Positions 33,111 through 45,415 of a stretch of DNA of 64,000 nt are shown here, piece after piece; position 1 is the stretch's first letter, and each line of letters starts with the position of its first letter. Position numbers and translations under genes: made by a program. The DNA lies in contig JADNRY010000283.1 of NCBI GenBank assembly GCA_015501585.1, positions 1-64,000 on the forward strand, read 5' to 3'. Source of the DNA: Rhodocollybia butyracea. Taxonomy: Eukaryota; Basidiomycota; Agaricomycetes; Agaricales; Omphalotaceae. Under the pieces are notes generated by a model. That model saw only the letters and a list, made by a program, of their open reading frames with translations, ran no database searches and was not told the DNA's origin.

Positions 33111-34030
33111 ATGCGTGCTGCCCTTCTCTTTATACTCATAGCTAGCTCTATGCTTGCTGTGTGTATACCAGTGCCAGTTCGGCCAAGTCGGAAACCAGTA
33201 CAAACACCGACCACATTAAGGCCGTTGAAAAGTAATGGCCCAAGTATGTATACAACTTGAACCATTGGCTTGGAAACCAAGACTAACTTCTAAATTCAAA
33301 GTAGTTCAAGTACCCCAGGAAGCCCAAGCCAGAAAAAGAAACAAAAAACCTCGGCGTGTAAGTGTTTTACTGGTTAATCGTCTGTACCTCATACCCACCT
33401 CTTGCCAGACTGTGACCGTCATTGTAGACAAAACAGGCAAAACCACTGGCTCGGATGCCCCGACTGTTTTTCCACTCGATGTAAAAGCCCGCGCCATCAC
33501 TTTAGCGATCAATAGGGCCATGGGCTCTACGGCTCCTACAGACTACATAGGTCTATATACACCATCGAAAGAGTCGGGCGAGCGGGACATGTTTTTTTTC
33601 AAAGTCGATGAAGAAGGGCGTGGTCCATATTTTGGGTGGGCAGCAAAAGGTGGTGAGTGCTAGTACCTGCTCCCCGATCTGGTTTTTTTTCTTGTGTTCC
33701 TCATATACTTCGCCAGCCGCATTTAGAAAGGACAGCAAGACAGGGTTAGTGGTATCAAACGGGGAGCTTGCGGGAACATACGCTGGTGTTGGTTCAGGCG
33801 ACCCAGCAACCGAGGAAACGTTCAAAGCCGTTCCACCTCCAGAATCAGATGATGCTCGTGAGCAAGAGAAGCGAAAAGATTGGGGGACACTTTCAATTAT
33901 GTTTGACGAAATTTTTATGAAGGTCCATACTGAAAGACCATCCACCTCTTCCTCCGTCTCCTCCACCTTCTCCAAGAGCAAAGTCTGGGATGACTTACCC
34001 CCCCTGCTACCTTCCGATTACCCTATATAG
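33111..34030 (+). CDS. Secreted protein of unknown function
   Basis: Exons 33111-33243, 33305-33357, 33409-33649, 33717-34030 (246 aa). The N-terminus MRAALLFILIASSMLAV is a clear signal peptide. After it come basic, proline-rich residues (VPVRPSRKPVQTP, KRNKKPRR), a possible processing region, then a compact segment (TVTVIVDKTGK ... YIGLYTPSKES ... FFKVDEEGRGPYFGWAAK) and a Ser/Thr-rich tail ending DDLPPLLPSDYPI. I do not recognise the family. A TATA-like TATTTAGTATATAAG lies about 200 bp upstream (near 32920). Confidence 0.65.
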
Positions 34031-34779
34031 AGTAACGTACTTGTATTGGGCGTGCATAATAGTGCAACTCCCTCTGGATTTTGGATAGCTCTTCCTAACA
34101 CGAATGGTTGACTTGTTGTCACTGACTTCGCACCTTTGCGCAACAAAGCATAAAATGGTGTACTTCGACCATACTACTTCGTCGTCGTTCGAGATACATA
34201 GCAGCTTATGGCGATTAGCGTCTAATCCCATTTCTTATCATCGCGTACTTTCAAAGCCTCTGTTATTCTGGCTTTTAAAGCTTTTCTAACGGGCAACTCG
34301 ATTCACTGGATAAGAAGCTATCCCTCGACATGCAGACGACAGAGCCCTACAGAGCCCGCCGGGACTTTTGAAGTGTTTCCAGCCCCCCTCCCCCCATACA
34401 TCAAAACAAAACCCCCATCTCCCGAAAGTAAATACCGCGCCACAAAGATGCGTCATAAAGAGCAACAAAAATCATGGGAAGCTCACACAAAAGCTTAACA
34501 GCTTCATCTCACTCGCTCGTAGAAAATCCAACGGTTCACCCCCCCAAAAAAACCGACCGGATTCGTACAGCATTACTTATACGTACAAACCCCTTCCATT
34601 CATCGAAGCTGAGGAGAGAAGTTTTTTGAAAAGATAGATAACGGTATAACGATAACGCGACAAGAAAAAAACTCGAAAAGTTTTACCCCATTCAAAAACT
34701 TCAAGAGCACGGTTTTGCCCCATACCTCGTCACAAAAACTTCCTCCGAGTCGAGGGCTCAAACGTTGGTGCTAACGCAG
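34031..34779. other. Intergenic, no gene seen
   Basis: 749 bp between the convergent ends of the secreted-protein gene and eIF4E-2. The 89-codon open frame at 34368-34637 is proline- and lysine-rich low-complexity sequence without splice context or family resemblance. Confidence 0.5.
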
Positions 34780-35925
34780 CTAAGACATGGGAGTACGATC
34801 TATAGCAGAATTTCGAAAGCTCGACTTGTCCTGCATAGAGTCTACGTAGGGAAGATGTTTGAGTTAAATAAAATTCAGGGAGGGCGGTGTATGTGTACTC
34901 ACCATTATTGGATTTATACTCCATGATCGTCGAAGGAGGGAGGTGTAAAACTTTTCGAATAGTATCCCTACACACAAAACATCGATTAAAAACAATTGCT
35001 GCAAAAACTTCATAGAACAACATACCGTATTCTCTCTCTAACCTTAACATCCCCATCCAGCCGATTCCACAAACTAACAATATCCTCACTCTGTCGTACA
35101 CTTATCGTACACCCACATATCTCAGGAAACTCCGCGCCGGGGTCGCTCCCGTCCTCCCAGTTCGTCGCCACCTCGCCATTCTCCTCCGAGTCACTCTGCG
35201 TCTGATGACACTCATCAAATTGATCCCCGAGAACAGCAAGGACGAGATCCTCCCAGATACGGTCCGCGACGCCCTTTTTCAGCCGGATGATCCACTTGCC
35301 CCCAGATATGTTGACAGGGTCCTCCCAGATTGGCCTGCGGACGCCGTCGTGGAAGAGGAGATAGTCGGTGGTTGGCTGCAGGGCTGAAGGAGGCGCGAGG
35401 TGCGTCCAGAGGGACCAGAAAGATTCAACCTTAAAGCAAAAGAACCCAAAAAAGAAAACGTTGTCAGCGTTGTGTTGTCGCGCGAGTTTAACAGTAAGGA
35501 CTAGACTTACGGATGCAAAGGCCGAGATCTTCTTTATCCCTTCCTCATAACTAATCAGTTTATTTCCCGGCGTACGTTGCTGTCGAAACCAAAACACCCA
35601 ACTATAATAAACACAACGAGGGGGGAGGGTATAACATGGTAAATAAACGCAACGAATTTGAAAAGGAATAAGATCCACGAACATACGTGGTTTTTAGAGG
35701 ATGCGGTTCCGACACACTGGGCGACGAACCGTTGCTGCTGGACGACTTTTCGTGGGATCTGTCGGAGCCCGCGGTTATCGAGGTGGAAAAGTGCTTTGAA
35801 GAAGCCACGCGGGACTTGGGTGCAGGCTGCGTGGAGGGCGGTGGCTGGGTTGTCGCGGGGATTTGAGAATTAATGGACAGGAATCGGGATTGTTGAGACA
35901 GGTTGGAGAAATAACTATTTGCCAT
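34780..35925 (-). CDS. eIF4E class-2 (4E-HP-like) mRNA cap-binding protein
   Basis: Exons 35925-35688, 35601-35511, 35429-35026, 34967-34903, 34830-34780 (282 aa). A Ser/Pro-rich N-terminal extension leads into the eIF4E fold: HPLKTTWVFWFRQQRTPG, YEEGIKKI, SVESFWSLWTHL, DYLLFHDGVRRPIWED, GGKWIIRLKKG, RIWEDLVLAVLGDQF, SEDIVSLWNR. The cap-stacking positions are W/Y-type (WVFWF and RRPIWED), as in class-2 proteins, which tend to repress or modulate translation rather than drive it. A loop of about 30 acidic/Ser residues (CHQTQSDSEENGE...) is inserted before ICGCTISVR. It is divergent from Kei1. Confidence 0.88.
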
Positions 35926-36229
35926 TAGGTGAAGAGGGTGCTGAAAACGAAAGGTGCACAAGTGTGCAAATTTTAGCAAGACTGGACGCAGCACAGGTGA
36001 AAGGAAGTTACTTGGTCGAAAAAAATATATGTATCAAAGAAATAAAAGAGAAAAGGCTAAAGATAAAGTCATCAGCAATTCAGGTATACATGGCTAATGA
36101 TAAATTAAAAAAGAAAATAGAACAGACCTTGAATTGGCCAGAGAGATGGTGGGCGTTTGAGTGAACGGAATTTATTACTTACCTAATCCTTTAACTTTCC
36201 TTTCTCTCCTCTTTCCTCTCTTTCCTCTT
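35926..36229. promoter_or_regulatory. Divergent promoter region (eIF4E-2 / Kei1)
   Basis: 304 bp between two divergent start codons, pyrimidine-rich near the Kei1 start (CTTTCCTCTCTTTCCTCTT). No specific factor site is claimed. Confidence 0.45.
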
Positions 36230-37364
36230 ATGAAGCTTACTCTCAAGCCGGAATGGCGTATCCGCATCTGGCCCTTTTCTTCGTTTCTCGGCGTCCTTGA
36301 TATCAAAACCGGTGTCACGATCGCTTTGTTATTTGCAGTCAGCCCTTCAACTTAACTCCAAAATCCAAAAACTTGTGTGTATTAACCCCATCTATATCTT
36401 ATAGGTATTCAACAAAGTAGCTGGAATATACGGCCTTATTGCGCTTGCTACCGGTGCAGATGGGTCGTTTTCGCAGTTCAGCCTGTACCTCTATTCCTTA
36501 GGTGCTCTATTTGCACTATTCTATGGCCTGAGAGCGGTCGGAGAGGTATGTGTTCCTGATTTCACTTTTGGGGTTCAGCTCAGCTCATCATACTGTGAAA
36601 CCCCCAGGAGGACCCGAAAAACACGCTCTACTTTGCCCACTTCTTCTTCGCAGATCACATCTTTTCCACCGCCTGGACCGTATTCTTCGCCGTAGTCTGG
36701 TGGTTCCAGACCCCGCACGACGGGAAGCGCCTGGCCAACTCGCCGGCGCAGCAGCAGATCATCGAGGCGTCGCCTGCGCATTATAACATGAGCGACGAAC
36801 AGCGTGCTATCGCTGCGGGACAGATTTGGAACCACGAACAGGGCACAGCATTGGCTGTGATTATTCTTTCGTGGATTTCTAAAGTACGCACTTCGCCCCC
36901 CGATACACTATGAGTTATTGTGACTGACTTGAATCCAGATCTATCTCGACCTCCTCATCTATTCGTACGCAACCCATCTGCGAAAGGGCTCCTACAGGTC
37001 TCTCCTCCGACCGCGCGTCCCTGGTGCGACCTCAACCACCTACGATACCGGATTAGGCTATCCAGAGGAAGAAGAAGAGGACACCGAAGATTTCTACCGC
37101 CTACCCCTGCGCACGCCGAACACAGGCAACTCGATCTCCAGCTTCGCAGACTTCATAAACGCCCCCGGAAGCCGCCGCCAGCAAGGCTCTTCTTCTCTCG
37201 GAAAACTGAACGGTTCCGCAGCAGGAATGGTCGAAGACGACGATGAGGTGCTTTTTGACGAAGACGAACATTCATATGGGTCGAGCTCGCGCACGCATTC
37301 GAAAATAGGGACCGATGAGAGTAAGAGTAGTACCGATGAAGAGCGGCTGGGACGGCTGAGATGA
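36230..37364 (+). CDS. kei1: Inositol phosphorylceramide synthase regulatory subunit Kei1
   Basis: Exons 36230-36337, 36405-36545, 36608-36883, 36939-37364 (316 aa). Kei1 is the Golgi partner of the IPC synthase Aur1, which transfers phosphoinositol onto ceramide; the enzyme is fungus-specific. Conserved parts are LDIKTGVTIALLFAVFNK, AGIYGLIAL, FSLYLYSLGALFALFYGL, HFFFADHIFSTAWTVFFAVVWW and TALAVIILSWISKIYLDLLIYSYA, giving four membrane helices. The tail is cytosolic, acidic and Ser-rich (YPEEEEEDTED, DDDEVLFDEDE). Yeast Kei1 is cut by Kex2; I did not identify an equivalent site. Length fits basidiomycete homologues. Confidence 0.88.
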
Positions 37365-38132
37365 CATGGGTGTTTTTTTTTCGGTTTTTTAACTTTTTAT
37401 TCTCAGCATTATCACCCGTGTATTTAACGTTTTCGTTGTAGACATAGTACGGTTTTCACTCTAATGCCCCTTCATACCAACCCACCCACACTCCTTCTCC
37501 TTCATACTATTTGTCTGTTTGTTGGATGATATTCTCTCGCGTACATGGGATCTCAGAACGTTTATCGTTCGATAATATATGCTGATAAGAAGCACGAATT
37601 TTGGGATGAGAGGGCCTATCATGATTCTCGGGATAAAGTTGAAGAATTGTGAGAAACTTCGTCTTCGTCGCGTTCAACAACTCGATCGGGGTATTTCGTG
37701 TGCTCTCAACAATCCCACCCCTCTCGTGAATACACATACAGCAGCTAGAAATCATGCCTCACTGTTCCGTCGCGAATCTTTCCGTTACCCACCCACCCAA
37801 TCGCCGGATTAAGCCTGGTGACTGTATGTAATGTCGTACAAAACATAACGACCATTTCTTTGCAGAAATCCTTCATACATATGAAATTTTGCGCCAGACC
37901 ACCGGTGAAGGGCAGTAAAGAGCGTAAGGCAGTAAAGCCTAGTAAAGCCCGAAGACTACCCATGTTCTATACATATAATATTGAATCTGATTGATACGGA
38001 ATCTAGTACCCACATTTTGTTCCGAACATTTTCTACCCCACCAAGCAGCGTCAAACGCGTCAAAACGCTCAGTCACAATTTTTGCAAGCCTTGTGATCGG
38101 GCCCTTTCCCTCTCGACCCACATCCACAAAAA
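37365..38132. other. Intergenic, no gene seen
   Basis: 768 bp between Kei1 and the downstream same-strand gene. The open frames here are short and lack splice or family support. Confidence 0.5.
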
Positions 38133-39659
38133 ATGGAGCCGCTTGCCAAACTTTTTGACAAGTGGCCCATTTTTCGGCCCAAGTCCTCCGAGTATGTCCC
38201 GATCGCGCTGACAGAACTCGCAGCGCGAGGTGAGGACGGCGAGGACGGCGAAGAAGAGATCTTCGAGGAAACCAAAGTGCCTCGCCGAGATTGGACAGTG
38301 CTTTGTCGGGGCAGGACGCTCATAGGAATCATACTAGCTCTGGGAATCATGACTATTCTGTCTGTTGTATTTCTCACTCGCTCTCGGTGGCAGCACCAAT
38401 GCGCCGCGGATGTCTATAAGCAAAAAGGATACATCTGGCGTTCCGGAGAAGATATTAGGTGAGACCTAAGAGGTTTTTGACGTCCAAAGCTGATGGTTTT
38501 TCTCTTGAAGGTGGGTACCATACAGCGACCCAACACGACTTCTGCCTCCCTCGCCCATCCACATCTACAACTCAACAATCCTACCTACGCCCTACGATCT
38601 TTCATTTGCTCCTCCATCCTACACCAACCTCCTCTCCTCCCCCTCCCGCGCAACAGATCCCGCTCTTTCCTTTTCCCAAAACAAAACCATCGTCGTCATA
38701 GGCGATTCGCATTCTCGCCGTCAGCTAGAAGGACTCTGTCAGCGCCTCGGCCCAGAAAACGCGACACTGAACATCGAAGGCGGGCATAACAAGGGATACT
38801 GCTACATCCCAGACCTAGGCCTGCGTTTCGTGCTGTTATTTCATTTCGGGATCGCAAGAACCGAGGAAACTTGGTATTTCAACGAAGATGGATCTACTGG
38901 TGTTGAAGAACGGATTGAAGGAACGCTTGTACCGTATCTAGAAGAATTAGGGATAGACGGAGCTCCAGACTTTGTGTTGCTGCAAAGCGGGTACTGGGTA
39001 CGTTGCCAAGATTACTCTTTTCGCCGGCGCCGCTAACTTTGGGAATACAACACAGGACGTCCGGTTTTTCGCCCAGCTGTATCAGCAACTGAAACCGTCA
39101 GGAGACGAAGTAAAAGACTTGAACCTGCAGAAGGAAGCTCGGCCACTGACATGGGCAGAACTCACGTACCATCGACAGCGGATGTCGGAAGTCGTTGATT
39201 CGCTCAGGTCTCGTTGGGGAAAGAGCCGTGAGTTTATCATCAACGACGAGTCGGAGCAGCAACTGATGATTGATACGTATTCGCAGTCCCTTTGATGCTG
39301 AGGACGACACAAGAACATCAAAACGGCCGAGATATGGGCAACGTAGGCATTTACCAACTTAATGAAAGCCTCGAGGCTCTCGCCGACCTTATCAAGGTAC
39401 CAATCATGCCATGTAAGCCAAACTCGTGCTCAGCTATAGCTAGTTCATTCGCTGACGGCTGTCGTTCAAACAGGGACTAATCTAATAACTGGTACTATTG
39501 ACTACAGCGATGATCAGGTTCGTTCACTTCTGACAATCTTTCTCGAAACCTCTCTGAGATGATAATTAGCATTTGGCCATCGGCTCAGAAGCGAATGCGA
39601 TATGGATTGATATGGTTCTCTACTACCTTGCCCGCAGTCTTCACGGGTGCCTATTGTAA
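38133..39659 (+). CDS. Type II membrane protein with SGNH/PC-esterase-like domain
   Basis: Exons 38133-38458, 38511-38997, 39056-39227, 39287-39412, 39474-39517, 39570-39659 (414 aa). An acidic cytoplasmic N-terminus precedes one signal-anchor helix (LIGIILALGIMTILSVVFL, about residues 66-84), so the rest is lumenal. There, VVIGDSHSRRQ is the GDSx nucleophile block, FVLLQSGYWD corresponds to a mid-block, and SDDQHLAIG supplies the D-x-x-H pair. This combination is typical of PC-esterase/TBL-type sugar O-acyltransferases and esterases, so polysaccharide or glycan O-acylation in the Golgi is plausible but not shown. The fourth intron uses CCAT|GTAAGC; with it the conserved C-terminus stays in frame. 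Confidence 0.78.
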
Positions 39660-40700
39660 CACTATTCATGTGCGAAGAGGGAGCGGAGCGTCACAGGATG
39701 CTTCATTGGACTAGAGACGTCGTTCATAGACAAAACTAACTTACATATCTACCAAATATCTACTCATATTTAGACACTGTATACCCCATTGACATTATTA
39801 TCGTTGGCTTCGAAACAGTCATTATACATCTAATAACTTTTTAGGAATCTCACTCTCAAAACAATCATCGAAAGGAATAAGCAAAAAACTTGTATTATTC
39901 TACATAACACGGTCAAAGCAGTAAATACTACCCTAAACAAGAAACCCTAATCTAGGGTTAGCCCAGCTCCCGGCCGAAAAAAAAAGAGCCCGCCCAGCCA
40001 GAGTGGCCGATGCGGGACAGGGAAATATTGAGACGGTGCATAAGCCTGAGCCTATACAAACTGTAGACACCCTTTGTATGGACAAGGTCGCCGTGCTATG
40101 AAGGATCTCCACCGCCCACAAACTCGGGTAGGTGAGGGAGCCTGTGCCATCAAGGTAAGTATGAGTTGTTCATTTGTTTGCGGCGGGCTTTTATACGAGG
40201 AATTTTTGCGCACGGACCAGGTTGCGTGGGTTTGCGTCATGTGTTTCTCTGCAACTCATTTAGACGCTCGTATCTCTGGTTGACGAGAGGAATGCCTCCC
40301 GTCACCAGTGCAGAGAGGGAATTGTACCTGAAACACCTAAACCTACCTACCCACCTACCTGAGGCTGTGACGTGAATCCGACGCAACTTATCAATACTGA
40401 AATTTACGAAAAGGCGCAAATCTCCGAGCTTGCTACTCAAGCTACTCTGTACTCAGGTCAAGTTAATGGATTAAGCTGCCTCGACAGGACGAGAGGAGAG
40501 AAATCAACTAAAAAGGACAGTGAATGTATCCAACCTATATATATTCAGTAAGAAATATAAATAAATGGAAAGACAGTAAGCACATTCTTCGTCAATCTGG
40601 ACAAAGAATGTGTAGCTACAGAATAAAACGGATAAGGTCATCACGGAAGTAAAAAACTAGAGTGATAGCAAAGGATAAGGATATATATTTAACACTAAGA
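39660..40700. other. Intergenic, repeat-bearing, no gene seen
   Basis: AT-rich and unconvincing for coding. It contains a copy of dispersed repeat A (40255-40500). Confidence 0.45.
40255..40500 (+). repeat. Dispersed repeat A, copy 1
   Basis: Shares blocks with 49490-49740 and 50740-51010: AGGAATGCCTCCCGT, GTGAATCCGACGC.ACTT, GGCGCAAAT and GCTACTCAAGC, in the same order and orientation. No coding capacity; type unknown. Confidence 0.6.
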
Positions 40701-40907
40701 CCTCCCTGCCACCAGTGGTGTTCTATTATTTGAATGGGCTGCGTTGTGTTTTTGGACGGGTGCGGGTAGTGTGGAGGGCTCGGAGGGTGCGGAGGTTTCG
40801 CTTCCCAGCAAGGTCTAGGAGGAAGAGAATATTGATATGACGAGGATGAACTAGATGAATTCGATGTATCAGCGGATGAAGCTGAAGTTGAAGAGGACTG
40901 TCAATAG

Positions 40908-43900
40908 GATCAGCAAGGATCAAGGGGGGGGGGGAATATCGGACTAACGGTTGGACTAATGGTAGTCGACGTGGCCTCGCCAGTATTTGAGGGTGAATAA
41001 TATACTGTTCTCGACCGGCTTTTGTTGCTGATGTTTAGAGACTTCGTAGATCTTCCCGAATTGCGAATGATGTTGCTAGCAGAACTCCTTGCTGATTCGA
41101 GCCGTGGAAAGCGCAAGAGCAATGAACTACCATGTATGCCAAGAACGACCTCTCGCTTCTCCACGGTGGATCGTTTGTTAGTACTGGTACTGGCACCAGC
41201 AATACTACCACTGTGCCATCCAACACTTACAGATTCCGGTTCGATATTGGTGAGGTCCGCGACGGAACCAGCGTGAGACTGTGACTCCAAGTCAGCGTTT
41301 GCGGTATCTCTGGCTCCCTCTGGTCGGGTTCCAGCTGCGCTTCCTCCCATCTCAAGTCATCAGAGTCCCTTGATTCAACAGCGGTACCGGTGTAAGGAGG
41401 AGCCAAACCCACAGATAGTTTTTGTTGTGGATCAGGGCCAATGCGGAGAGGTATGTTATTTGTAGGATCGTTTAGTGGGACATACGGACCATGGTTTCCG
41501 GTATTATTGCCGAGGAGAGAATCTTCCTCTGAAACCATGTCAAGCAGCTCCGACACTTGTTCAGGAATGGGATTCCATTTTCTCAAAGAATCAACTTTAT
41601 TTATGATCATGTACTTTAAGAAGTACTTACTACTTATACAACTGCTTAAGAACTATAAAATTACTTAATGACAATCTTAAGAGATTTTTAAGAGACCTTT
41701 TCCTTAAGAGTACTCTCAAAACTCACCAGTGGACACGAGAATGCCAAGGTTTGAGGTAAGATCTTAAAGGAGTGTTTAAGAACAATTTCTTACACATCAA
41801 AGACATCAATCTTAAGGAATTTTTAAGGAGGGTATTTTTAAGAGCACTCTAAAAACTTGCCTCTTTTGCTATCAGAGTCACCTGGCGCCACTACAGTGCA
41901 CAAGTCAATCTTGAACCGAGAAGGCGTGTCAACACAGACAGAGCCACCACACCAAGTGGTAGGCTGGGCCCAGGAGTGACAGACAGCGGCTGGACAGTGG
42001 ATCGGTTGAGCCGATGCGGCGCAACGAGGTTGAAGGATGAAAGAAAGAAATAAAGAGGCGAAGTGGTTTAGCGCCCATTTGCATCAACCATGTGATGGGT
42101 CAAAGCACCGGCTGTTGGCTCGGAAAATACAATAAGTAAGAGTCGGCATGGGCTTTGTCCGATCTCCTTGCTGGGGCCCGCGTTACGGTAGCACTTGGAA
42201 ATGACAATAAGTATCTCTTCGGCACGGGCCAGTCATATGTTCTGTCTATTGTTTGAGCACTCCTTTGTCTTTTCAAACAATAGACAAAAGCACTATTAAT
42301 GCTCAACCACTTGCTGAATTGCTGCTGTTTCCCCCCATCCCCCCCTGCTTGTGAAGATAATTCTTGGATTCAGTACGCCGGACTCGCATGTGGTTGGCAG
42401 CCAATGACATGATATGTTGGAGGACAGGAAGAGGCAGTGAGCTTCTTTTTGCTCGAAAAGTGTGTGCTTCTTAAGAAGCAAGTAAGATTTTTTCCTTAAT
42501 GAATATTTGCACACAAGAGAACGACTTGTTAACAGCATTGTTCTTAAGAAAATTTCTTAAGAATTAAAGAAATAAAGTATGTTAAGAAACATTTGGTACT
42601 ATATTGTAAGTGCGAGGAAATACCACGGGAGACATTAAACACTTAAAGAATACTTGAAGAATATTTATAGGTTTTCTTAAAGTATATGATCATAAATAAT
42701 GCTTATTCTTTAAGAACAATTGAATCCCACTGTACACTTGTTCAAGCTCGTCTTCATTTTGCCTCTGTAATAGTTCTTGAAATAGTGTAGTAATCTTCAT
42801 AGGTTCCCTATTATCGGTAAAGAGCTGTAAGCGTAATTGCGAGTCCTTCAAATGGAATTTTGAACTGACACTAATCTTGGCATTTCAAAATAGCCATAGC
42901 AGAGGCCATCTGGATATAAAAGGCTTTGAATGCGTTTGCGGGCACTTGTTGGGGACGTGCATACCATCAACTTTATTGACTGTAAATCTGTCTTGAAGGC
43001 GAGAAACAAGCTCTTCGTCATCTGGCATCTCCTCCCCTTGATAGAAGTATGTGCATTAGACCAGCGAGTCAAAGATTTAGTTACTTGACTTACCTCACAG
43101 ATAGCCCACATCCAGTCATCGTCATGCGTGATTGCTATGTCCACCTCTGGTCTCTGCAGAAAATAATATAGTGAATCAAAAATGTCCACAGCTCGAATTC
43201 AATAGCTTACTTCACTCAAGATCCACTTGTTCAGGACATCTGATGGATGATACGGCTATGAATGAGAACGATGTTGAGAAGGGGTTTTAGCGAAGAACAC
43301 ACCTCGGACCAAAAATGAAAAGAATCATCCGAATCGCTGCCAGTCTCGGAGGATGAGGGGGACTCAGAGTGCTCGGAGCTCATGGGTTCTGAAGAAGAGG
43401 TGTCAGTGTCCTCTGTGCGACCTGAAGATGACCGAGAAAAGTAGTGCCGATCCAACCCCATCCGCGATGATGAAGAAATGCTCTTTCCCTTCGACTTGGA
43501 GCTTCCCTCGTTAACATCCAGGTCAGGAAATGCCGACACTCGAATCCTACTCTTGAAGCTCAGTGATTTGTTTCTGACAGCAATCTTGAATCCTCGAAGA
43601 AAAACACACTGATTCTTGAATTCACCATCGGCACCACTTCGGGTAGCAGCATAGTCTCCCCTGAAGAACCAGTATATGGGTCTCGTGTCGTCATCAACAA
43701 CCCTGGGACTCAGGAATTCCAGATGAGCACCTTAAACAGCATCCTGGAAGCAGGCCATTCCCCAAGCACGCGTCTTGTCGCAACCAGTAATCAGGTATAG
43801 ACTTTGTGCGCCAGATTGGTGGGGTGATGCATTTGTATAGTAAAACCAAGCCTTGGCATAATCTTTTGCATACTGGAGAAATTTGCCAACATCCCTATGG

Positions 43901-44886
43901 TCAATGCTTTTACCTCCTTCAGGAAGGATAAGCAAAGCCCCTTCAGGCGATCGACAATCGAACGATAATCCCGCACCAACTTCGTATGGCACACCTCTGA
44001 GAATTTTCATGAGACAGGTGCATGAAATAAAAAATGCAGGGCCAAACGCACTGAATATACTGCTGGGTAGGCTGATAAGGCATTATGGTTTGCACAACAT
44101 AAGAAGGGTGGCTCGCAACAAATGAAGCCGGTTTATAGTGTTGTTCTAGATCATCAACATTCCTAGGGTCGACATCCAGTCGTTGAAACCCATCTGGGAC
44201 ACCTGCAGCATTCACCGGATGATCCCCCGAAGAGCACACGTTAAACAAGTGATTAAATGCTCCATTTCTGTTCAAATATCCCACGTCGCCGATACGGATC
44301 CCAGTTGTTCTGTATTCGTCAGGTAGGCTATCGTTAGGTGTTGGATGCCATAAAGGGTAGCCTCGCTTTTTCGGAAGAAGCAGCTGTGAATATAGCTCGC
44401 TGTCACTCCCAGAGGATAAAGGTAGAACATGCGCAAGCCTATTTACTGCAGGAGAAGGGGGAAGAGAAGATGATGCAGGAGACGTGGCAGGGTAGGATAA
44501 GCATGGGAAGAAGGGGAGGTAAAATGCGATGCAGATAAAAGAGGAAAGGTGAGTACAGGGCTGATTGAAGGCAACGGAAGAGGACCTGGAGAGTATGAAT
44601 TGGGGCTCTGGGAAGAAGAATGAGAGTCTGGAGGAGGACTCGGAGAAGCAGGGTCCGAAGAATGAGAAGGATGGAAGGGTCCTTGAGATGGTGAGGAGTC
44701 GGATTCTGGAGTAAGATTTGGAGACGGATAAGGGTTTGGAGAAGCGGAAATGGAAGCTGGCAGCAAGGGAATCAAGTGAGATCCTGCAGGTGAGCCATAA
44801 TTGATTAACACTGAATTATTTATACTGAATCCACGAGAACTTGCAAACCAATCTCCAGCGACACGATCCTGTTCAGGTTCTCCCAT
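40908..44886 (-). pseudogene. Agaricomycete-specific gene, broken by nonsense codon and transposon
   Basis: It starts MGEPEQDRVAGDWFASSRGF (44886), has a Pro/Ser-rich stretch, then exon-like segments: LPKKRGYPLWHPTPND and RIGDVGYLNRNGAFNHLFNV (about 44400-44220), VPYEVGAGLSFDCRSPEGAL and YLITGCDKTRAWGMACFQ (about 43995-43735), then after an in-frame TAA (43734-43732) GAHLEFLSPR ... WFFRGDYAATRSG. Further on come SAFPDLDVNEG and a Ser-rich linker (43530-43310), VDIAITHDDDWMWAICE (43150-43095) and FTDNREPMKITTLFQELLQR (42830-42765). There the 41564-42733 element interrupts, and SELLDMVSEEDSLLGNN follows (41552-41500). I know this layout from many hypothetical agaric proteins of unknown function. 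Exon borders and the 3' end are approximate. Confidence 0.6.
41564..42733. mobile_element. TIR element with 11-bp target duplication (MULE-like)
   Basis: The ends are imperfect inverted repeats of about 60 bp (GGAATGGGATTCCATTTTC and, inverted, ACAGTGGGATTCAATTGTTC, both leading to TTTATGATCAT and CTTTAAGAA motifs). ACACTTGTTCA flanks it on both sides (41553-41563 and 42734-42744). Long duplications (9-11 bp) are typical of Mutator-like elements. The subterminal parts are dense in CTTAAGA. No transposase is present (1,170 bp). It interrupts an open reading frame between L-E-Q-V and S-E-L-L. Confidence 0.72.
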
Positions 44887-45004
44887 CAAGACGGAGACGC
44901 AAAATGGGAGCAAGTGGTGGTGATGGGGCAAAGCCGTATGTGTGTGGGTGGCTGGTATCTACTTTTATCGTGTTCACTATAAAGGCTTGAGATCTGGCTT
45001 CTCA

Positions 45005-45265
45005 TATATGGTGAGGATGGTTGAAATTTTGAGCTGCCGGTGCTGCAAATAGAATACGCGAATCCAAAGTCGTATACAGGCTGTCAAACCTGTTACAGCT
45101 GTACACCTGATGTTGCTATCGCGTGTACTGGTAGAACGGCCAAGTATTATAGGCAATGAAAAGACCGCGTGATAGGTTTGAGAGGTACGAGGAGCTTTAA
45201 TTTGGACTCTAGGTAACCGTTCGGTCAAGAATGATCATGATATTCGTTGAAACCTAATTATAATA
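45005..45265 (+). repeat. Dispersed repeat B, copy 1
   Basis: Matches 49755-50010 in the same orientation: GGTGAGGATGG, AAAGTCGTATACAG, GTACACCTGAT, GTAGAACGGCCAA, TACGAGGAGCTT and AACCGTTCGGTCAA. No coding capacity. Confidence 0.65.
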
Positions 45266-45415
45266 AAGCACCCCCACCCCCAATGCATTACATAGAAATG
45301 AGAGCCTGATGAAGAAAACTGACCTGGTAACATGGTCGGTAACATGGTCGGTGAGTGTAATCAACAACTTGAAGATAAGAAAAGTTTACTTGCATTCTTT
45401 GACCAAAGAACAAGC

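Noticed and set aside
34368..34637. 89-codon frame between two convergent genes
   Set aside because: Low-complexity Pro/Lys/Asn-rich translation, no start context, no splice sites, no family resemblance.
44443..44886. Continuous Pro/Ser-rich frame as a complete small protein
   Set aside because: The start is plausible, but the following segments match a known multi-exon agaric family, so it is treated as the 5' part of that broken gene.
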